From: Gambelia wislizenii
Taxonomy: Eukaryota > Chordata > Lepidosauria > Squamata > Crotaphytidae
Direction: 5' to 3'
NCBI GenBank assembly: GCA_030847615.1
Contig: JAUMIR010000001.1
Location: 165,451,001-165,515,000 of the forward strand
Length of the DNA: 64,000 nucleotides
Each line of letters opens with the position of its first letter. The stretch's first letter is position 1. Position numbers and translations under genes: made by a program. Below, in pieces: positions 10,920 to 20,489 of this stretch. The notes under the pieces are model-generated. The model was not told the DNA's origin. It saw only the letters and a list, made by a program, of their open reading frames with translations, and ran no database searches.

Positions 10920-11000
10920 CAATGTTGGCTAGCTAAGGCTGGTGGGAATTACAGTCCAACAACATTTGGAGGACTGCAGTTGGCAAGCCTCCCTTTCCAC
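10920..11000. repeat. Short palindromic repeat, one arm
   Basis: GGTGGGAATTACAGTCCAAC AACATTTGGAGG corresponds to the second arm of the foldback family at 10,005-10,125; the first arm is absent. Confidence 0.5.
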
Positions 11001-11010
11001 TTTAAAAGTG

Positions 11011-11760
11011 TTAGAAGCATAGAAGCATAGAATTGCAGAGTTGGAAGAGACCACGAGGGCCATCCAGTCCAACCTCCTGCCATGCAGGAAATCACGATCA
11101 AAGCATCCCCGACAGATGGCCATCCAGCCTCTGTTTAAAGACCTCCAAGGAAGGAGACCCCATCACGCTCCGAGGGAGTGCGTTCCACTGCCGAACAGCT
11201 CTTACTGTCAAAAAGTTCCTCCTCATGTTGAGGTGGAATCTCTGTTCCTGGAGCTTGCATCCATTGCTCCGTGTTCCAGTCTCTGGAGCAGCAGAAAACA
11301 AGCCCGCTCCATCCTCAATGTGACACCCCTTCAAATACTTAAACAGGGCTATCATATCGCCCCTTAACCATCTTTTTTCCAGGCTAAACATACCCAGCTC
11401 CCTAAGTCTCTCCTCATAAGGCATCGTTTCCAGACCTTTCACCATTTTAGTCGCCCTCCTCTGGACACGCTCTAATTTGTCAATATCCTTTATGAATTGT
11501 GGTGCCCAGAACTGGACACAGTATTCTAGGTGAGGTCTGACCAAGGCAGAATAGAGCGGCACTATTACTTCCCTTGATCTGGACACTATACTTCTATTGA
11601 TGCAGCCCAAAATTGCATTGGCCTTTTTAGCTGCCGCATCACACTGTTGACTCATGTTCAACTTGTGGTCTACTAGGACTCCTAGATCCCTTTCGCACGT
11701 AGTCTCATTCAGCCAGGTCTCCCCCATCCTATATCTATGTATTTCATTTTTTCGCCCTAA
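11011..11760 (-). pseudogene. CR1 LINE RT C-terminal part and 3' end
   Basis: A minus-strand frame of 209 codons (11,727-11,098) is unbroken. It encodes the CR1 thumb and C-terminal region: [86 protein letters not shown] and WNALPRSVMGSPSLEVFKQR. The 3' UTR continues to 11,011 and ends in ATAGAAGCAT-type octamers. The catalytic palm is absent because the element is 5'-truncated. The open frame over 600 bp suggests this is among the younger CR1 copies in the window. The copies at 45.7 and 61.6 kb show the same protein blocks. Confidence 0.9.
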
Positions 11761-11935
11761 GTTCTTCTACTCACTGAGCTTGCACTTTCAAAGGAACAGA
11801 AAGAAAATCAAATATATATATTTTCTTGCACCCAGTTAATGGATTCCCTATGAGTCTATGGACCATGGACTAAGACATTAAGGATACATTTTTTATATAG
11901 TTATAAGAGCAACATGTCCAAAAATGTGTCACGGA

Positions 11936-12357
11936 GCATTTTTGCCCCTTTTCCCCACCTTCCTTGAAGGTGGGGGAAAGGGGCGAATCTAGAGGTTTGG
12001 CTCGGCGACCCTGCTTCCCCTGCCTTGGCCCCCTTTGGAAGGGAGCCCAGACAGAGGGAAAGGGGCTGCCGAGCCAAACTGGGCATTTTCGCCCCTTTTC
12101 CCCACCTTCCTTGAAGGTGGGGGAAAGGGGCGAAAATGCCCGGTTTGCCTCGGCCGCTGAAGACACAAGCTATCAAGTGGCGGACGCAGCAAACCACAAT
12201 GTTTGCCCCCCTCCTCTGTCTTCCGTTGCTCCCCAAAGGGGGAGAAGGCAGAGGAGGGGGGAGAATGAACTGCTAAACACTTTGCGTCACCCGCCCTTCC
12301 CCATCTCCTGCCTCTTCGCTCTGTTTGCGAAGGTTGCGAAGAGGCAGGAGATATGTA
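11936..12357. repeat. GC-rich array of consecutive hairpins
   Basis: Four strong hairpins follow one another. The first (11,942-11,987) and second (12,083-12,139) share nearly the same sequence, about 147 bp apart; the second has 27-bp arms, one mismatch and a 3-base loop. A 12-bp inverted repeat GTTTGGCTCGGC joins the space between them (11,995-12,006 with 12,068-12,079). The third has 18-bp arms (12,206-12,223 with 12,244-12,261). The fourth has perfect 17-bp arms (12,303-12,319 with 12,336-12,352). It lies just inside the right end of the GTATAAGA-type element. Confidence 0.8.
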
Positions 12358-12369
12358 GGCAGGCAAAGC

Positions 12370-12460
12370 AAAGAATATCTGGCGTATAAGACAACCCTCA
12401 ATTTTGGAGGGTATTTTTGAGTGCTCAAAAGTCATCTTACACACCAGAATATACGGTACA
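12370..12460 (-). mobile_element. DNA-transposon end with GTATAAGA repeats, right end
   Basis: The segment holds ATCTGGCGTATAAGACAACC, then CAATTTTGGAGGGTA, then GTCATCTTACACACCAGAAT and ATACGGTA. Inverted, this is the same double-block terminus as 10,328-10,450. It closes the GC-rich hairpin array on its right side. Confidence 0.6.
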
Positions 12461-15400
12461 TTAATTTGTTTTTCATTTCTTTTCTATAATACATAGTCCT
12501 CTTTATTTATCCAGCTGAGGATTTGACAATGTCCCCATCTTCCTCATAATATATTTGTAGAGAAAAGCACAACTTCTGAGACACAAGATTATTTCACACA
12601 TTTCTACTCTCTGCAATATGAACGTTCAGCATCCTCACAGGTTCCTTTAATTCACAACATTGAGACTATAGTCTATATAATGAAGAATAGGTGCTAAAAC
12701 TCCAAAATAAACAAAGATGTTACTGTTAGCTTGAAGATATATTTTTCTTTTTCTACAACTATTAACTAGTGCTCCTCTCTTAAAATTGCCCATGAAGATT
12801 AAAGTCTGAAATATTATCTGTTTTGAAGGTGATGGGCAATCTACTTTTGCAGCAATGCTGCATGCATCTCCTGTCCATTAACACAGCATTTGCATGATTA
12901 CTCTTTGCAAAACCAATTGAAATGAATGGCAGATGAACATCAGCACTGTTAAACAAATTGCACGTATATGATTTGAATCAGAGCACCATACATTTGTAGC
13001 AATTTGGATAATCTGAAACTAGATGGCAAATGAAGATGATTAATATGATTTGATTCTCATGTGAAAACTAGGTAATTTATTTCAATTTGTAATACAATTA
13101 ATCCTCTCTTTTTGCAGAAATTCACTGACAGAAACAAGTGAGAATATGGAGCATTAAAGACTAAGCAAAGATTGGAAAGAAACCATGGAAAAGTAATTTT
13201 AATTTAATATGCTGTAAAAACCTAGAAACAATTTGTTGCCATTAAAATTGTCATTGTTTTTTTAGAGTGGCAATGTGTTCTTTTCATTGCATTATTTGTA
13301 CCTTTAATTTTTAAAAAACTTTTCCTTTTTTAAAGTTTAGGGTCGATAGGATAATGGCATAAACCTTGGGGAATGCATCTAAAATGCTTTAAAATCATTA
13401 AATAAATATGCAATGCTTTGAAGCAATATACAGATTTTCACATGGCATTCATTTTACCACGTTAAACCTGTCTAGACTATTTAGGGCTGCAATTATTTAT
13501 TTACTTAACTGAGACTAAACCCCACTGACCACAATGGGACTTGCTTCTTTAAGAAAACATACATACAATTGCACTATAAGAGTTCTGATATTCTCAAAAC
13601 AAAGACTGAAATGCCTTTAATATAGCTAGCAAAACAACAGGGAAGAAAAACCTTCCATGCAACTAATTTATTAGATACAGTCAAACATGCACCTATTGTT
13701 AGATTTAGAAAGTAGTTACAGTACAGGAAGGCCCAACTTATCTGACAGGTTAGGAACTGCAGCAGTGTCAGAAATTGGAATTGGTTGAAAACCAGAACCC
13801 ATGTAGGGAACATGAGTGAATTATGGTGTCTTGCTTGGGACGGCCTGTGCGCACCTGCAGGCACCCACACCTGCCCATGGGCATGCTGCTTGCAAGGTCT
13901 CTCAATTGGTTTGGTGACTTTGCCCCCCCCCCAAGCTTCTTTGCAAGCAGTATGTGTGTGCATGGTCAGTCCCAAGCAAGCCTCTGTCAAAAAAGTAGAT
14001 TCCTCATCGAATGAATGGAACTTGTTCTTAATTTGCAAGTATAGAAAGAGCAAGTCATCTGACAGCAGGCTGTCGAAAGGTGGGGGTTTCCTGTAATACC
14101 AAAATTGTCCTCACATAATGTCTGAGAACAAACAGACACAAAACAGAAAATATATATTGCTTTTTATTTGATGCCAAAATGTCATGAAATCAGATTTGGG
14201 TTTCTTTTCTGTCCACAAGTCCTAAATAATACTTCCTATTTCACTTCAAAGATCTGCTGCAGGAAAAATGAAATGTTAAGTGCCAAAAATATCTGCTACA
14301 AAGCTGGTATCTAATTATAATGTACCAGTTCAGTCAGAGGAACTATGTGACAGCATGTGGGGGTCACGAGTAAAACAGTAGGTATTTCTCTGTGATTTTC
14401 ATCTACAAGGACAAGTTGTCTTTAGCCAAGGATGTGAGATATTGCTCCATTGTGAGTACCACAAGGCCCACTTGGAGTTTGCAAGAGCTTCCTCATTCAT
14501 TTTGATGGAGGGAACATTTTGCACATATAGATCTACCCTCTCTATTGATACTTATTGACAAGCCTGCAGATTCAGGAATTCTGTATACTCACTGCAGTGC
14601 ATAAGAGTCTCTGAATGACTCTAGTCTAGTATCTGACTCTATGTCTAGTAAGACATCATGCTTGAATTGTGATTCCTAGAGCAAACTGAAATACAAGGTC
14701 CAGTTCCCCATTCATACTAGATAAATGCTCTGTTTGTCATTGACTGCCACTGTTCCCTGAAGATCCCAGATGATGTTGTACTCATGGGAAACTAGTTTCT
14801 CTTCTACAAATTGTCTTGGCCTGATTTTAGGGGTTGATGTTCCCTCTCACTAGAGCTTCTTGTAACACAGACTCACACAGCCATGTCAAAGAGAGTCCTC
14901 AATATTTCTGAGTGGCTTTTCAAGGGCCTGATTATTTTGTACTTGCATGTAAGAATGAAAAATTGCAAAAAAAAATTATCTCCACTTGGTAAGATTACTA
15001 GAGTTTCTGTACATCTTTCAAGGAGATATATTGGGATTTTTCTTGGAAAATTTTGTGAAGCTTTTTTGTGTGCAAAATACTGATTCCCCCACCCCCACAA
15101 AACCCAACATTTTTGTATAAATTGCAATGTATTTATTTTGCCAAAATATAACTCCCCCAACCCCCTGGTTATGCCTAATGATAACAAGTACTGGTCATTT
15201 CTCTTTCAAGCAGAGGTGCAAAAGCTCATAGAGGGTGGCATTTTTTTGATGAGACTAAACATTATTTTTCATTGAGGGTGAGAAAATATGCAATGATTCT
15301 TTGATGAAGTAGGGAGTGAAAGCAGTAAAGCCTCACTATGTGAACAGCTTTGGCTTATATAATTATTGGGAAATTATTGGGATCCAAATGCTTTATTACT

Positions 15401-15999
15401 TCATGTCAACTTCTTTTATAAAATGAGAATAAGAGTGTGACAGAGTACTGAAGAGAGAGATTTTTCTGGATTTAGAGTTAGATTTTCTTACAGGGTACAA
15501 GTGGCACACATTTCATATGAATAAAAAGAGCAATACTCAGACAAAAGACTACATCGTAGCCATGGTGCTCAATAACCACTCTTTCAAAGAAACTAATTCA
15601 ATAGAAACACTTAGTGACTAGTACAATTTCAAACCATTAAGTGAGTAAATTAGGGCCAGAGCACATGTTTAGCTTTCTGTTGGGATGCTGCTGAAAATGG
15701 CCTCCTGTAACATTCTGACACTTTCACTAGAATGGAACAGGGTAAACTGTACTCTTTGTAGCCGTGAGAGAATGTGTGAAACAGGATGGCTCCTACTTCT
15801 AAGTATTATAGTGAAGGAGAGAAGGGCATTTTCAGAGGAACTTTGGTGGCAGATGCATGCTCCAGCCCATAGGTAGATGAATTTCAAAGATTCTTCCACG
15901 GCAAACTTAAGCCATCACAGATAACAAACAAAAGATGCTATTTCAAATATTGAGAAATCTTCAGAAGGAATATCAACAAGGAATAATATTTGAATTTCA
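12461..15999. other. Gene-free, mostly unique sequence
   Basis: No convincing coding signal. At 13,495-13,555 there is one arm of the short AATGGGACTTGCTTCTTT-type foldback repeat also seen near 44.1 and 54.0 kb. A C-run sits at 13,923-13,932. Open frames such as 14,053-13,574 (159 codons) overlap frames on the other strand and show no domain. Confidence 0.6.
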
Positions 16000-16110
16000 T
16001 AGTAGTAATAATAATACTGTATTTATTTCTTACCTGCCTCTCCCCATGGATCAATGTGGGGAACAGCAACAGATGAAAATACAACACATAACATCAGTTA
16101 AAAACACATA
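16000..16110 (-). repeat. L2-type LINE/SINE 3'-end remnant
   Basis: TGTATTTATTTCTTACCTGCCTC TCCCCATGG resembles the inverted 3' end shared by reptile L2-type elements and their SINEs (compare 58,150-58,200 and 47,290-47,320). Confidence 0.45.
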
Positions 16111-16160
16111 ACCAGTAATATTTCAATTGAACAAGAAGGAACACTACTTAAACAGTATAA

Positions 16161-16720
16161 CGCTTTCATCAGCGCAGTATATGCACAATCCTAAATATAC
16201 ACTGGACTGACTATGTGACGAATGTTGCTGTCCTTGAGCAAGCAGGGATCACCAGCATTGAGGCTGTGATATTGAGAACACAGCTGCGCTGGGCAGGGCA
16301 TGTTTCTAGGATGGAGGACCATCGCCTCCCAAAAATACTACTCTATGGTGAACTCGCCACGGGTCAGCGTAAAAGCAATACAGACTCTCTGAAACAACAT
16401 CTCAGGCTCAGCCAAATTGATCACCAACAGGGGTCCGCCCTGGCTTCACACTGGGAGGCATAGAGACACACTATCCACAATGCTGCAGCCTTATTTGAGA
16501 ATTCATGCTGAACAAGTCTTGAAGAGAAATGACAACGCAGAAAGAATCACAACCCAGAAACATCACCCAAGGAGACCTTCTGCTGTGCTTTCTGCAACCA
16601 GACTTGTTTATCTTGGATTGGCCTTTTTAGTCATCAGCGCGCTTGCAGAAAGCGTGGGATGAGTCCTTCCTGAATCTTCGTTTGCGAAGAAAAGCCAGAG
16701 AGAGAATGCCTTGCCTCAAA
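16161..16720 (+). pseudogene. Non-LTR retrotransposon ORF C-terminus, copy 1
   Basis: Frames beginning RFHQR...ILNIHW (16,161-16,205) continue as TNVAVLEQAGITSIEAVILR, then TQLRWAGHVSRMEDHRLPKI, then a KDSLKQHLRL-type block, and end in another frame with a Cys/His cluster. This is the post-RT C-terminal region of a non-LTR retrotransposon ORF2. The clade is not one I can name with certainty; it is not CR1, L1 or L2 as seen elsewhere here. A deletion around 16,372 and a frameshift near 16,460 break it. A close relative lies inverted at 54,950-55,530. Both end within a few tens of bases of each other after TTTGCGAAGAAAA, which marks the probable 3' end. Confidence 0.75.
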
Positions 16721-16979
16721 ATCCAGCATTACTTATTAGTATTAAGCCACTCTTCAAAAAAGAAAAAAGAAAAGAAAAACTTATTGACAGATAAGGTGTA
16801 CTAAAGGATTAATTTAAAAGTAGCAGTCAAAAAGAAACTACCAAGAGATATAGTAGTATACTTTGTCAAAGCAAGCATCAGAGACAAAGTATTACAAAAA
16901 AGCTATAAGACACCATTACATATAGAAGATAAAGAAGTAAGAATATATAATATATTTCACCACAAATGCTAAAAAAAGG

Positions 16980-17318
16980 TTGGGTTATTTATTTTTGACA
17001 AGAGAACTACAGAAGGCAAAGGTAAGATACAAATGGGAGCTACCTGAAGGAATTACAGTAAGCTATAAAGGTCAAAGAACTAAGTTAAATTTGGTAATGA
17101 AAGCACAACAATTTTGGGAAAAACATGGAAAGGAAATCAAACAGAAGATAGAACAAGGCCAGGACAATGACGATAAAAAGGAAAAAGAAGAAGAAGAAGA
17201 TACAGATGAGATAACAGAAGAACAAGACGAAATTCAATCAGAAAAGGAACAAGAAAGTGAGGAACTTGAGGAGTGGAATGTGAGAGGAATTAATATTCCA
17301 CAAAAAAGGAAACCATAA
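16980..17318 (+). pseudogene. L1 copy B ORF1 C-terminal part
   Basis: A 112-codon frame encodes the C-terminal domain of the L1 ORF1 RNA-binding protein: LQKAKVRYKWELPEGITVS, YKGQRTKLNLVMKAQQFWEK, then an acidic Lys/Glu-rich tail from about residue 60. Upstream sequence (16,800-16,975) continues the ORF1 reading in other frames (PRDIVVYFVKASIRDK; TPLHIEDKEVRIYN). The methionine at 16,980 is internal and not a true start. ORF1 ends at 17,318, just before the first nested insertion at 17,353, consistent with the short ORF1-ORF2 junction of L1. Confidence 0.8.
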
Positions 17319-17331
17319 ACGATCATTTGAA

Positions 17332-17353
17332 ACAAAAAAAGGCAGATATCATC
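17332..17353. repeat. Target-site duplication of nested L1, left copy
   Basis: ACAAAAAAAGGCAGATATCA plus TC matches 19,013-19,034 in 20 of 22 positions. The right copy carries on into the ORF2 start of copy B (SDMICLQETH), showing that the host L1 was interrupted here. Confidence 0.85.
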
Positions 17354-19012
17354 AATTCTTTCTTTTTAATCCAAATCGTGTCGTATTGATTGTTACAGTT
17401 AATACGAAAAGATTATCTATAACTTCCATTCTATTATTATGACTAGGGAGATTTTCAGATGCAATTTTCGGCAGGATATATTGCAAAACAGCTCCGTTGC
17501 TGCCGTGCGGCAGGGGAGCTGTTTCGGACGCCGCCGTCCCTCTGCCAAAACCCTCCATGTCACTTCCATGACAGAATGGAGGAAACCGCGTCGTATTTCA
17601 TTTACGATTGTTGCCCGTGAGTGAAATACGACGCAGTTTCCTCCATTCTGTCACAGAAGTGACACGGAGGGTTTCAGCAGAGGGACAGCGTCGTCCGAAA
17701 CAGCTCCCCTGCCGCGCGGCAGCAACAGAGCTGTTTTGCAATATATCCTGCCGAAAATCGCGTCTGAAAATCTCCTGAATAAGACTGAATTATAAAATTG
17801 TAATCATATATAACTTCTATAAATCCCATTTAAATAGCTATATAATCTCAAATCCTCTTTCGATTGTGCATTTTTAATATACCCCCATCTCTGGGGAATT
17901 TTTAATATCGTAACAATATATTATCATATGTCTCACCCTGACTTTTCAGATAATCTATTACTTTTACCCATTCTTCTCTCCATTTGTGTTCGTTCTTATT
18001 CCGTAATTTCATTGTTAATATATCTAATTCCAACATATCAATTAACCTGATTTTCCATTTCTTTATAGTCGGGCGCTCTTTCATCTTCCATTTTTTGGCT
18101 ATAACTAACCTCACAGAAGTAACCATGTAAAGTATGATTCTCCAATATTTTGTCACTTTTTTATCTTGATCTTTAATTATATTTAACAAGAACAGTTCCG
18201 GGGTAAAATTCAAATCTATTTTCAAAATATTATTAATTGCTTCATGTATTTGTATCCAAAAGTTTTTTATCTTAGTACATCACCACCACATATCAATAAG
18301 GGTACCCTGATTTTTACCGCGTTTCCAACAATTGCTTGGAATGTTTTGATTTATCTTGTTCAATCTTAGTGGCATATAATACCATCTTAAGGCCATCTTT
18401 ATATAATTCTCCTTAAGATTTTGGCAGGCAGTAAAAGTAAATGATCTTCTCCTAGCAATTTCCCAATCTTCTATATTAATGGTATTACCTACGTCCTTTG
18501 CCCATTGCAATTTGTACTCTTTTATGAAGCCATATTCTGTAAACCTTGCCAATAGTAGTTTGTAAAATTTTGTGATCGCTTTGGACCTTTTTTCTTCCAA
18601 CCATAATTTGTCTAATTCATTATTCTCTATCTCAAATCCACCCTTCCTTTGATCTTCCACAAATTTCTCCTTTATTTGCATATAAGTAAACCAATTTATG
18701 TTATGTCTTGCCTGTAAGGTTTCCCTTGATTCTAACCAAAATAGCTTATCACTTTGCTTCCTTCCAACATCAGAATATCCTAACCAAGGATCCTTCTTAT
18801 TCCATTTTAACATAAAGGCTTCCTGGGGTGATATCCATAATGGGATCTTGTGATAAATGGCTTGTGATAATGTTACACGATAATAATTGTATATGTAATG
18901 TACATAAAGTGGATAACCATGTTCTGATGGAATATATAACAAACACTGTTTATAGTGAGTTGTATAAAAGGAATATTGGTTGTAATTTTTAAGAATGTTT
19001 AAAAAATAAAGT
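17354..19012 (-). mobile_element. Nested L1 insertion with 5' inversion (twin priming)
   Basis: Between the duplicated target sites lies an L1 3' portion in two orientations. 18,870-17,354 is antisense and encodes the ORF2 C-terminus: KIPLWISPQEAFMLKWNKKD, a NINWFTYMQIKEKF block, EDWEIARRRSFTFTACQNLK, SNCWKRGKNQGTLIDMWW (frame 19,119-18,280), then AKKWKMKERPTIKKWKIRL (18,225-17,902), followed by 3' UTR. About 18,890-19,012 looks like an L1 3' UTR end in sense orientation, with GTTTAAAAAATAAAG running into the A-rich target copy. An inverted 5' piece followed by a sense 3' piece with tail is the product expected of twin priming. The hAT-like foldback at 17,444-17,777 inserted later. The exact inversion junction is uncertain. 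Confidence 0.75.
17444..17777. mobile_element. hAT-like foldback MITE with 157-bp arms
   Basis: The 334-bp element is almost entirely a hairpin. The left arm 17,444-17,600 pairs with the right arm 17,622-17,777 around a 21-base loop; differences are mostly C/T and G/A changes, as from CpG decay. Termini read TAGGGAGATTTTCAGA and, from the other side, CAGGAGATTTTCAGA. Flanking octamers ATTATGAC (17,436-17,443) and AATAAGAC (17,778-17,785) agree at 6 of 8 positions, as an aged 8-bp target duplication would. CAGG-type ends with 8-bp duplication point to the hAT superfamily. It carries no coding capacity. It is much richer in G+C than the surrounding L1. Confidence 0.8.
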
Positions 19013-19034
19013 ACAAAAAAAGTCAGATATGATC
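19013..19034. repeat. Target-site duplication of nested L1, right copy
   Basis: Partner of 17,332-17,353 with two mismatches; its poly-A stretch merges with the tail of the inserted L1. Confidence 0.85.
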
Positions 19035-19619
19035 TGTCTTCAAGAAACACATATAAGAGAGAAAGATAAACATTTGCTAAAAATGAATACATCAGGAGAA
19101 GAATATATTTCAGTGGCAAAAAGAAGGGGGAAAAAAGGAGTAGTGATATATGTTAACAAAAAAATAGATAAAATCAAAAGAGATTTTCCAAGACCAGCAA
19201 GGAAACTTTGTAGGAATTGAAATTAAAACACCAACAATAACAGCTTTAGTAGTAGGTGTATATGGACCACAACAGAAAAAATATACATTTTATGAGAAAT
19301 TTATGAAGGGAATAACAAATTCTTCCTAGCAGAATAATATAATTTTGATGGGTGATTTCAATGGGGTTGTGGCTCTGAATATGGACAAAAAAATGATACA
19401 ATAAAGAAAAAGAATCAAGGCAAATTGCCTATGTCATTCTTTGAGATGATGGATATATTAACACTAACAGATAGTTGGAGATTAAAGCATAAAGAAGAAA
19501 GAGACTACACATTTTATTCTGCAAGACATAAGTCATTCTCTAGAATAGACTTAATACTGACCTCTAAAAACTTAATCACTCAAATAAGGAAAATTGAGAT
19601 ATATATGATAATCTGTTAA
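19029..19619 (+). pseudogene. L1 copy B ORF2 endonuclease domain
   Basis: Frames 19,029-19,220 and 19,425-19,619 with the stretch between encode the L1 endonuclease: MICLQETHIREKDKHLLKMN at the start, KKGVVIYVNKK, an IILMGDFNGV motif about 19,342-19,371 in a third frame, and TFYSARHKSFSRIDLILTSK near the end. The Glu of LQET and the Asn/Asp of GDFNG are visible. At least two frameshifts and a stop separate the pieces. Confidence 0.82.
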
Positions 19620-19859
19620 AGAACAAAAACATCTTAGAGAAACAAAAGAAACATTAAAAATCTCTTCAGAGGAAATTTAAAAGAGGAAACACCATTGAGC
19701 ATCATATGGGAAACAAGTAAAGCAGTCATGTGGGGTTTCCTAATGCAACAAGACATTGAATGGAAAAGAAGTAAAAAAGAGAAATACCAAAAGATAGTGG
19801 ATGAAATTAGAGATAAGGAAACAAAACTTAAAGATAATAAAGATCAAAATAACCAATGA

Positions 19860-20281
19860 GATTAAAATGCTACAGAAGCAATTGTTAATTAGTTATGTGG
19901 AAGAATTAGAAAGGAAAATGAGATACACCAAATTAAATTATTGAAAATGCTAACAAAATTAGTAAATGGCTAGCATATAAATTAAGGAAACAAAGAGAGA
20001 GGAAATTGATTTTGGAAATAAAAAAAGGATGGGAAATAATAATAGATCAAGAGAAAATTAAGAAATTTTTTCACACATATTATTCAAAACTATTTGAAGG
20101 AATAAAAATGACCACAGAAAAAGAAAGAAACATGAAACAATATCTTAAAAATCAACAAATACCGAGATTAATAGAAAAACAAAGAGAGTTTTTAAATCAA
20201 CCAATCAAAAAAGAGGAAACAATGAAGGCAATAAAAAAGAGTAAAAATGAAAGGCTCCGGGCCTGGATGGCTTATTGAACA
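19860..20281 (+). pseudogene. L1 copy B ORF2, N-terminal RT part before the Helitron
   Basis: A frame from 20,006 reads EIKKGWEIIIDQEKIKKFFH, TYYSKLFEGIKMTTEKERN and IKKEETMKAIKKSK, corresponding to the FYKELYDGIKKGEDEK...ISTAIRKFKKGK region of copy A. The next bases, in another frame, encode KAPGPDGLLN and stop at the Helitron boundary after base 20,281. The continuation resumes at 21,584. Confidence 0.82.
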
Positions 20282-20317
20282 TGTATAGATATAATTCTCT
20301 TGGGTATGTTGCTGTTT

Positions 20318-20392
20318 CCAGTGTGCTGATTGGCTGCTTAGGGAACTAACCAATGAATCACAGTTCTGTTAGGCAGCCAATCAGCACACTGG
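20318..20392. repeat. Subterminal 20-bp inverted repeat in Helitron
   Basis: CCAGTGTGCTGATTGGCTGC (20,318-20,337) is answered perfectly at 20,373-20,392. The arms include ATTGG/CCAAT. The Helitron at 36,157 has a related inverted pair at 36,178-36,189 and 36,213-36,224. Confidence 0.85.
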
Positions 20393-20489
20393 GGGCGGGA
20401 CCATGTAGATCTCAAACATGGCTGCTAGAGAGGGACACTGAGTAACTTGGGGGTGGCTGTGGTGTGTGCGTGTGTGCCAAAGTGCAGGG

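Noticed and set aside
11870..12444. Overlapping frames of 98-151 codons on both strands
   Set aside because: Produced by the GC-rich palindromes, which remove stops on both strands symmetrically.
13574..14053. 159-codon minus-strand frame as a possible exon
   Set aside because: Overlaps open frames on the other strand, has no splice or domain evidence and runs through a C-run.
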